Below are positions 54,980 through 64,000 of a stretch of DNA of 64,000 nt, in pieces. Position 1 is the stretch's first letter. Each line of letters starts with the position of its first letter. The DNA is taken from contig CM060198.1 in NCBI GenBank assembly GCA_030549335.1, forward strand, positions 54,383,995 through 54,447,994, read 5' to 3'. The position numbers and the translations under genes were made by a program. Below the pieces are notes generated by a model. It did no database searches. It was given only the letters and a program-made list of their open reading frames with translations, and was not told the DNA's origin. Source of the DNA: Pontederia crassipes. Lineage: Eukaryota > Streptophyta > Magnoliopsida > Commelinales > Pontederiaceae.

Positions 54980-57900
54980 TAAAATGTCCCCTGAAATGAA
55001 CACCCTTGTAGGAAGTTGACAAGCACTCAATGGATGGAGTGGAGTAGGTCGGACACTATGCACTAGTGTCTGCATCACTGGAAGGTGATTTTTGCTTCAG
55101 GACAGAGAAAAATGCCATCAAAGCAACAACAAACATCATTCAAACCTTAGGGACCAGTCAGCTCCTCCAACCATGTCACTTAAGAAAAGCTTCCTCTACC
55201 TACGGAGGGGACGACTGTTATAGCCAGGGACAAAAGTTGCAAGAGGAGGTTAGAGGGAGGAGCTTATAAAAGAAGGTCTCGAGCAACTGAGATAGGGGAT
55301 TCAGATCACAGGGTTAAGGAGATACTTTCTTGGATGGGAAGGATTCCGGAGAGAGGAGAGATATGAGAGCTTTGGGAAGAAGCAATGTCCTATTTTATTG
55401 TGGTAGAGGAGGTGTATATTCACCCTCAATGAACTGTAACTAACTGGCCAACTAAGGTCAAGAGATGTCTATAGCTCTATGAACTCATGTTTTATGCTCT
55501 TGCTTTACATTATTGTTTTCATCGTTAGTACTGAATGTCGAGTTTTACTTTTGTCTTAATGGCAATCATCTTCAACTTGTGCTATGTTGTGAATCTTTGA
55601 CTTCGTGCTATGTTTGGATTGAGATTTTGAATGTTTATATGCTCTGTGCAACCGACGTCGGCAAGACGATTCCCATTTGGTTTTCATGAATCTTTAACTT
55701 CTCGTAGCTATGTTTGGATTGAAGTTTTGAATCACTCTTGCCACGCCCCCTCACGAAAAGGATGTTTATATGCTCTATGTGACCGAACATAGAGACATCG
55801 AGCGCCAGCAAAGTAATTCCATATTTGATTTTCGTGTTGTATCGGCAATGGTCGCTGTCTATTATTCAGTTTAGACGAATAAGAGCTCAGACCATCTTAA
55901 ATGGATTTGAAGTGAGTGCAGGGTTCTTTTCACTTTCTATTTTGCTTCACCATTGTCACCTCTTATTCCCTTTCAATTCTAAGAGTTTCTGCCCAAGAGG
56001 GAAGATTTTACTCCTCCTTCGTCATTAGCGACCCGAGAGGGCATACGGCGATCGAGTCACATCTAAATGACTCATAATAATCCTAAGCTTTGTTTTCAAA
56101 TCAGTTTTCTCTTCTAAATCATCTAAATGCTTTTCGCTACATCTCGATTCCTTGCATTCTACCCGGGAGGGTTATCCTTATTATTCTAAGATGGACGTAA
56201 GCCGACCGTAGCTGTCTTATTCTCAGTTTATTTCTTTAAATACGTCCAGGTACTTGGACGCCGTGAAGGTTTAGCTCAATCCAAAGAAGAAAACTCGGTT
56301 TATATGTTTGAGCATCGTGCACGAGAGTGACAGTTGTGGCGGACATATGAGCCCCTTCATGTGTGTAAACTAGATTTTTCGCGAGCATGAGAGTGTCGCG
56401 GGCAAGTCGAGTGTCTTTCACCACGAAATTAACCAAATACTCATGTGAAGGGGCATTCAGTCATTTTCACTCATATCGATAGAGCAGAATAACGAGTCAT
56501 AGCAAAAACATCTCTCGTAAGTCCTCAGCATACGTTTCTATTGTCTTGCACTCTCTTGATCCTGTTATTATTTCAATGTTACTCTTATATTTAGAAAAAA
56601 ACAAAAATATTAGATTACTTGTGTTTCTTTCTTTCGTCATCACTTTACTGTAATGTTTCTTTTCCATGTTTTCAATATTATAGATACCTAGTTAGTTCTG
56701 AAGCGTTTTCTTGAAGATTTTGCAAAATTGTTCCCTGTGGATGGAACCACAAACACCATAATGATGCTACGTATACGGATCACAATTCGATAGTGTAGAA
56801 AGATTATAAATTTTAAGACTTCACTCGACATTTTATTTTGTATTCAAGAGTAATATGCTGGTGTAAGGGACAGATATACGTCTCAAGGCCTCTTGTCTCT
56901 CATACGCATTAAGCGTGCCAGTTTCATTTCACACGGCATTCTCTATACACATTTTTTGCGAACAAGGTGATGGTTGGGGATATCAACATTCAACGGGTAC
57001 ATCACACGAAGGTGTAAGCAAACTTTAGTCTAGTCTCTTGTGCATTCTATCTCCATAATCGTGGGCGACTAAGGCTCTCCACCCTCATCAACAGTCATAC
57101 TAGCCTCATATCATCAATAACCCAAGTCTCTTGCATGCGATAACGATGCTTTCTACATTCTTGACATTGGACGATATCTCATGATCAAGGCTTAATAAAT
57201 TTCTCATTCTCGAAAATGTCAATGTGATAATGATGGTTGTGATCCACTTACAAAAGCATAGAGGATTATTTCTTTTAGCATATAAGTTATCTTGTCTTTG
57301 AGGATTTGCAAATGATAAAAGAGATAATGATGAAAATGGAAGAAGGTAGCATCTCAAATGCAGAGGTAATAAAAAAATAGGTATTCATTACTCAATGTAA
57401 TGGCTAGAACATGGAGTAATCATACATCTCAGAATTTGATGTGGAATTTTATAAGAAGGAAAAAAATGGTACACCTCGTCAATTTTGTAGTATTGAGCTA
57501 CCCCGTGAAAAAAAGGCTAACACCATTCTCAAAGAGCATATAATCATAGGACCATCCACGCATAGCAAATTGATAACAACCAAATAAAGGACACAAAAAG
57601 ACAAAAGTAGCATAGATTTGATCTGCAACAAGCTTTATGGAACATTTAAGAACTCGAGTCTGAAACTCACCAGAGGTACAAGTTATGTTCGCATAGGAAA
57701 AATGGGCAAGTCCTAGATATACAAGTTCTGATATGATCAAGAAGGATCACTAATCAATAGAAAAAAAATATTTCTTGAACTTTAGCTATATATAAAGAGT
57801 TTCAGTGAATAGTAATAGTTCACCTAACATCTCTATAACTATAAAGAGTGTCAAATGACACAACCATGGTCCAACTAATGAATATCAACATCAAAGGAGG

Positions 57901-58828
57901 CTTACATAGGCTTGTAGTTGAAACATTTAAATTATTCTTCTTATTGTGTGTGAACTCATATGAAACAAAATTCACATCCTTAAACTTCGAGATTGATTTC
58001 TTAGTACACCTTAGTTTTAATGTGTGTATCTCTTCATCCATATATTTTCTCCTATCTATGTCCATATCTTCTCATGTTCTAACTTCTCCTATGACTTTGA
58101 CAAGAGTAATGTTATCTTACATTAGGTTCGTCTTCCTTGACTTAATACTTTTTTGTTGGCAAAGCCTCCTCTTCAAACTTCACCTTGATACCATTTCAGC
58201 TCATGGATGTCTTGTACCATTAGCTCATGATGGTTGCAGTTTTTAATTATTTCAAGATCAATGGTGAAAAAAATCAATTTATTCATCTTTAATGTTGCTA
58301 GTAATGAGGTAGAATTCCTCTCCAAAGTCTTCTTATATAATCAAAAGAAGCATATCTTAGTCCTCTTCATTAATATATTCAACTTAAAACTCCTCAACAT
58401 TAACCTTTGCAAATTCCATTGGCTATTCCAAATATTATTCTCGTCCAAGATTAAGACTAGCTACTTCAAATGTAAAGGATGCTTTGATATATCATTATTC
58501 TTCATTAATGACCTTATTATTTATAAGATATCTAATTATTTCATTTTTCTTTACGACAAAAGATCAATGCTTCATCTTCAAACTTTATTGAGACTTTGAT
58601 GTGTAAACAATGTGGCAAAATAAATTCGTGCAAGTGTACTACTCACCCAAGTAATATAATAAAAAAATAAAGATTGTTGAATCCATAAGTAATTATTATT
58701 ATTTAATTTTATAAAAATAATAAAATATAATTTTAAAAATAGGATTTATAATTATAAAATATTAAAAATTGGATAATAATATAATGATATGGCATTGAAG
58801 TTAGGTTTTAGGATGAAAATAGATTATA
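54980..58828. other. Retrotransposon-derived intergenic DNA, not resolved
   Basis: LTR-like fragments are suggested by a TATA-like GCTTATAAAAGAAGG near 55261 and by TTGTTCCCTGTGGATGGAAC near 56730, a phrase common near plant gypsy LTR ends. A block with GAATCTTTGACTTC and GCTATGTTTGGATTGA is repeated about 97 bp apart (about 55591 and 55688). Reading frames at 57498-58599 show no known domain. Element boundaries could not be set. Confidence 0.35.
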
Positions 58829-58899
58829 CTAACTGTTGGAGCAAAGTTGTTAATCCCTATATAATTATATTTTGATGATACAAACCTCAAAAGATTGAA

Positions 58900-59860
58900 G
58901 TTATATTTAAAATGTCGAAAAAGTTTAAATAGAAATGAGTGACTTCATGCACTAAACTTTTAATTAATATTTATCTATATTCGCATGAGATTTATATTAA
59001 GAGGTGAATATAAAATTTATAGATAACTTTATTATCTTTGTAGAAAATTAAGAATTACCTCATTAGGACAACCACATAAAACGTTATGTTTAAACAAGTG
59101 AAGCTTGAAAAGTTCAAATTGCATTTGATATTTTTATGTACTAGACTTGTACTTAATATCTGAGTATTCCATCATGAGATTTGGATAAAGATATTAATAT
59201 AAAAGTTATATACAATCCTCTTATATTTTCATAGAATTAAGAATCACCTCATTTGGACAACCGTATCAAAAGTTATGTTAAAAATAGTGAAGATCGACAA
59301 GTTCTATTCGAAGTTGATAATTTTATGTGCTGAACTTTCATTAAATATTTGATTACTTTATCAACAGATTTGGGATAAGAGATGAGTATGAAAATTGTAA
59401 ATAAAAATGTTAGCTTTTCATAGAATCAAATATCATCTCATTTGAATACTGGTATGAGAAGTTATGTATAAAAGAGTAAATATATAAAATGTTTCATTTG
59501 AAATCGACAACATTTTGTACTAAACTTTGAATTAATATTAGACTATTATCTCATTAGATTTTTGGATGAATGATGAATATAAAATTGTAGAGAATTCTAT
59601 TATATTTTCATAGAATAAAAAATGAACTCATTTGGATACTTGTATGAAAAGTTATGTATAAATGAGTAAGGTCTATAAAGTTTAATTTGAAATTGACAAC
59701 CCTATGCACTGAACTTTGATTGAATATTTGACTATGATCTCATTGGATTTTGGATGAATGATGAATACAAAAATTGTAGAGCATTTTGTTATCTTTCCAC
59801 AGAATTAAATATCAACTTATTTGGATAATTGTGCAAAAAGTCATGTATAAAAAAGTACAA
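58900..59860 (+). repeat. 189-bp tandem repeat array, about five units, inside the solo LTR
   Basis: The anchor GTTATGT (GTCATGT in the last unit) falls at 59083, 59272, 59461, 59651 and 59840, spacings of 189, 189, 190 and 189 bp; a diverged first anchor is at 58900. Each unit also contains TTTTCATAGAAT, CTCATTTGGA and a TGCACTGAACTTT-like word. Units differ by many substitutions but hardly any indels. Confidence 0.85.
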
Positions 59861-59879
59861 ATCTATCTGTCAATGATAA

Positions 59880-60219
59880 AACGGTCGACCGTTATGGGTA
59901 AAAAAGGATGAACGATTTAAAACGGACGACCGAAAGTGCTGTCGGAAGGACCGCTAATCATATAAACAAAAAATATTTCTAAAATGGATGATCGAAACAT
60001 TAACGGTCGACCGTTATGAGAGCAAAGGCAACAACAACGGCTAAAATCCTTATACGGACTACCATCAACGGATAACTACGCAGAAAAGACAAGCGCAATG
60101 GCTAGTTACTATTAATAACGGTCGATCATTATCTAAAACGGTCGACCGTTATAGAGCTGACAGCACAATCTTTTTGAATTACTTTATAACGGCCAAATTT
60201 TCAAAAGAAGCCTATAAAA
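59880..60219 (+). promoter_or_regulatory. Palindrome cluster and TATA box of the solo LTR promoter
   Basis: The 14-bp perfect palindrome AACGGTCGACCGTT occurs at 59880-59893, 60002-60015 and 60137-60150. A variant AACGGTCGATCATT is at 60117-60130. They lie 63 to 340 bp upstream of TATAAAA at 60213-60219. Related half-sites (ACGGACGACCG, TGGATGATCGAAAC) lie between. Placement suggests U3 control elements or binding sites of a dimeric protein. Confidence 0.6.
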
Positions 60220-60773
60220 GGGATCCAAAAGATTGAAGGAAGACCAACTAAGCAAGGCAAATCATTATAGAGATCCCTTCAAATTCAAAGCATTTTTCTT
60301 GAGCCAAAGTTGCAAATCATCCATTCCCTCTGCTAGTTTCTTAGTGAGAACATTATTTGTAAGAAGATAGCATTGGGGGAAATTCTTGTTTAGATAGTTT
60401 TTTAGAGCTTTTGTAAGAAGAGGTGTGACTTACCTCTTGAGCAAAGAAGAAGGCATTGTGGTGTAAAAAGAGTTATTCTCTCCCTACAAGAAAAGAGAAA
60501 GCTAGTGAATCTCCGGCGGTCTCGAAGTCGAGAAGTCGGAGCGGGGACGTAGGCCAAGGTGTGGCTGAACCTCGTCAACAAACCATCATGCATCTCGAGT
60601 TTATCTTTCTCTCTCTCCTTCCTACTCTATTATGCATGTGAGTTGATTGCTATTGTGTTGGTTTAAATATTAACGAATCGATTTTAAGCTTCTGCGATAA
60701 TTTTCGTAAAATCGGTATTTTCGATTTAAACATCAATTCACCCCCTCTTGATTTCTTGTGATCCTACACTAAC

Positions 60774-63604
60774 TATGTGAATAAAAAAATTAATCTTTTA
60801 AGATGGATTAAAATATCCGTAAAATATTTACATAATAATATCAAATTGTGATCTTCACAAATTGGCATTCCCTCAACTTAATATATGTAGATTAAATTGA
60901 CTTAAATTAATAAGAAGTAAAGTCTCCACAAAATGGCATCCCATAAAATTCGATTAAAAATAAGTTGCATTAATTTGGATTTCTTAAATTATTAATCATT
61001 TCGCAAACTAGCATACATTAATAGACTACACAAATTTGATTTATCACACACTATTTATCAAATTTATGATAATTATTAATTTTAAAATAAAGTCAATTAA
61101 ACTAATTTCATGAACTCTTAAATTAAAACACTATACAAACTGGTATAGCATAAAAAATTCAATTAAATAACTAAAAAACACTAAGCACAATTAATAATTT
61201 ATCATAGAATATTAAAATAAATAAAATATGATTCACACAATTTCCCCAATTAAATTGTTCTAAAATAAATAGCCTAATAAAAATGAAGTTCATCCTAAAA
61301 ATTCATGGGAGATAAAATAATAAGAATAAAAATATTAAAGGAATTACACCGAGAAAACATATGTTTGGGGCCCTCGATAGATTAACACGTGATCAATGGA
61401 CTTCATAGACTTGATCAGGATCACACATGAACCTCGAGTTATCACACATTCTCTCTCATTCTCAGTCGTAGCCTATAGTGCTCACAACTTATGGTAGAGG
61501 AAACATAAACTTCATGGCACGAGTTGCGATGATGTTTTCAACATGTATTTATAGGTATGATAATCGGTAAAATTGATGTCTCAATTATAATTCCAATCAC
61601 GGCCTAATTTATTCTAGCTATGATAAAACTTAAATTTGAATCATACTTTTGCTCTTGGGCAATATATGGTGACACATTAATAAATTGCCGTCACTTGCAG
61701 CCATAAGCTTTACCGGCTTGCGCATGATAAAATTTAAACACAATGTACTTCAATTGACAACCAATAATACTCTTCCACATGGCTAGTCAATTTCACCAAC
61801 TTCTAAGAGCACGATAGGGGGATGTATGGCTCATTAAAAATATAAAAAAAAGGTGATGACAAGTAGAATTTGTGCCTTATACCGGTTTGAAAATCAAATT
61901 GATGACTCACAAATGTTTTTCAATCACATATTAGCATGTTTCAATTACAAAATCTAGACCTAGAGTTATTTTCCTTCAAATATTCACGTTGTATTGCTTG
62001 ATTTGCTCACAACATAATGTTATAATTTGTTGAGTTTCATATTTTCCTACACAAGAACTATAGTTTAGGATAATCCATCTAATTATTATAATATTTGAAG
62101 GATCATCAATTGAAATCAAGTAAATTCGGATTTACGACTGAAATTGATGAAAAATGATGCATGTCATGAAAAATTTATAAAACAATAATACACTTAAATA
62201 TATTACATGAATGAGACTTCAATCATTTTTTTGGTTCAGTTCTATCAATTAGCTAATAAATTTTCTAATCGTAATAATTTTGATTGAATAGATCAACCTT
62301 GTATAGTAGTTAGGAATTCACTATATTCGAGTTTTAAGTTGTAAATAATTATTCTTCTCATTGTTAGGGAAATAATGTTTAACTTCATTAAATATTGGCT
62401 AACATGCATCAGTACTCATTTCTTCCTCATACACTCTCACATATGCGTAACATACACTCGTCAAACAGTCTAATTTATTTATACAATCAACACTACCTAA
62501 TCACTCATAGAGGCATACAATTCACTAGCACACACTCAACCTCAGAACAACATGCAACATGTCTATTTATAGGTCCTAAAGATATATAGTTTACACCTAT
62601 TACGGTCTACAAATAAACTCACTTCTGCTTGTTTTAGCCATTTGTTTTTGTTAATGTGGGGAGTTATAGATATCTCCTAAAAATTTATCTATAATTAGAA
62701 AGTAGATGGTAACTAAGTAAATCACTATCAATCGTTCTTTCCATTTAAAGAAACATCATGATCTATTTTATGTTCATTGTCTATTGTAAGATGACTTGTT
62801 GGTGGTTAAATATTACTTTCCAATGATTGATGTATTGTTACCTGCCAAGATACTAGTCTTCAAGGTTCAATTCCACTTGTTACGCACATATTTCATATTT
62901 GATGCTTATGAGCATTTTTTTCATTTTGATGATTATCTTTTTATCTGAGCTAGACAACATGATTTGTTTTTAAGATTTTTCTTCTTGATGATTCTTAACA
63001 TCTTCCATTAACATACCCTAAATGAAAATTGCACATAGTCGAGCCATGCATGTATGTAGACTTGTTTTTTTTCTTTGAAATGGAGGTATATAAACTATGC
63101 ATGCTAGTTTGTCTCATTTAAGATTTTCACCTCGTTATGATCTTAATTTGATATTTGACAATGTTATTGATGGCACTTTACATCAACAGTATGATTTTTT
63201 TTATAAAATCATATTTATCATTTTTCAAACATGACCTAAGTTATTGCAATTTTCTTCCTCTATAATGGTTTTTAACATTGCTTTTTTCTGGAGATAAGAA
63301 CAAAAGGAATTTGTTGAAATCCAATAGAACTAATGAACTTCACAATTGCAAGGCCACAATACTAGTTGATTTTACTTGGACATGATTTTTTTCCTTGAAT
63401 TACAAATAGTAATATGTATGCAATTTTTCTCATTCACATGGAAATAACTTATTAGTTACTCCTTTGAATGTGAGATACTCATTAATGTTCTTCTGATAAA
63501 ACAATAGTTTATAGTATTTGACTGATCATTTGAAATATTGCAATGCAACTTAGAACAATATTGAAGCCTTTGATACATGCATAGTATTTATTACCTTCAT
63601 GTAT
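60774..63604. other. AT-rich intergenic region, nothing recognised
   Basis: No gene, terminal repeats or conserved coding motif found. Several ATTAA-rich and CACACTC-rich stretches only. Confidence 0.55.
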
Positions 63605-64000
63605 CACTACAAAAAATTATTTGTTAACTATCAATTTCTTTGACCTAAATATTCATTACAAATTTTTTAGAATAAGAAATTGATTAGTGCACATGCAAAA
63701 TACTTGTATCACCTTACTTTCACATGCACAATTATCACAACTTCTCGAGCAATTTAGCAATAGATTGTAATGTCACTAATAAATGTCACATTATTACAAA
63801 AACTACTAATAAGTTATCCCTAATATTAACTCAAAACATATCATTAATAGGCCCCAAATTATTATTAGAATTAAGGATGTATTAGTGACATATTGGAGAC
63901 ACGAGTAATACTTTAATTCCACATGCAAAATTGTCATTATGGTCACAAGTTTGTGACCAATTTCGAAATAGATAATTCATGTTACTAATAATTATCACTT
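63605..64000 (+). mobile_element. CACTA-like transposon terminus, cut by window edge
   Basis: CACTACAAAAAATT at 63605 is the characteristic terminal motif of CACTA (CMC) transposons. Downstream, TTACTAATAA and GTCACTAATAA-like words recur, as subterminal repeats would. The other end lies outside the window, so element size and target duplication cannot be checked. Confidence 0.45.

Larger units (their letters stand above)
58834..60768 (+). mobile_element. Solo LTR of a copia-type element, 1.9 kb, perfect 5-bp target duplication
   Basis: Begins TGTTGGAGCAAAG and ends GTGATCCTACA. Flanking CTAAC at 58829-58833 and 60769-60773 is a perfect 5-bp duplication. The 3' end TCAATTCACCCCCTCTTGAT is the kind found just before the primer site of SIRE-like copia elements, but no primer site or coding region follows, so recombination has left one LTR. 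A strong TATA box CTATAAAAGG lies at about 60212. The left half is a 189-bp tandem array. Three perfect palindromes precede the TATA box. Confidence 0.85.

Noticed and set aside
57498..58599. Cluster of 80-130 codon frames on both strands
   Set aside because: No recognisable domain and no consistent splicing. The sequence resembles degraded repeat DNA, so no gene is called.

Overview
The window is nuclear DNA from a flowering plant, most likely a monocot. The intergenic DNA is AT-rich and full of retrotransposon debris. The genes have canonical GT-AG introns. Their products look closest to grass and other monocot proteins, and several first exons are strongly GC-rich (PRA1, bHLH, DRIP), a commelinid-like trait. 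I cannot name the species. There are no bacterial genes, CRISPR arrays, or rRNA or tRNA genes that I could recognise.

Six apparently intact protein-coding genes were reconstructed exon by exon, with every splice phase closing. They are GPAT9 (minus, 12 exons, 372 aa), a two-exon bHLH factor (minus, 230 aa), an intronless PRA1.F-type protein (plus, 211 aa), a MET1-type maintenance DNA methyltransferase (minus, 12 coding exons, 1544 aa), prefoldin subunit 4 (minus, 3 exons, 126 aa) and a DRIP-type RING E3 ligase (minus, 7 exons, 441 aa). A second, broken bHLH copy lies 12 kb away on the other side of GPAT9.

Layout: 1-6.6 kb is gene-free, with old tandem duplications and a MITE-like element. 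6.6-8.3 kb holds the bHLH pseudogene with an LTR-like insertion. 8.4-11.4 kb is intergenic, with a hAT-type MITE. 11.4-16.6 kb is GPAT9, with a SINE in one intron. 16.6-19.2 kb is AT-rich with nothing recognised. 19.2-29.9 kb is the gene-dense core: bHLH and PRA1 are head to head, PRA1 and MET1 tail to tail. 31.7-36.0 kb is a non-autonomous LTR retrotransposon with a LINE inserted in its 3' LTR. 37.2-41.0 kb is prefoldin 4, whose large intron carries a chimeric SINE plus copia-gag insertion. 43.6-48.2 kb is DRIP. 48.5-64 kb is a repeat graveyard: a putative 2.8-kb gypsy LTR, a 1.6-kb non-autonomous hAT element, a 1.9-kb solo LTR built on a 189-bp tandem repeat, and a CACTA-like terminus at the right edge.

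The genes do not form a pathway. They cover glycerolipid synthesis (GPAT9), membrane trafficking (PRA1), CG methylation (MET1), tubulin/actin folding (PFD4), ubiquitin-mediated turnover (DRIP) and transcription (bHLH). The most unusual structures are the chimeric retro-insertion with a perfect 19-bp target duplication (39274-39785), the 189-bp repeat LTR with clustered palindromes upstream of its TATA box (58834-60768), and the bHLH segmental duplication flanking GPAT9.
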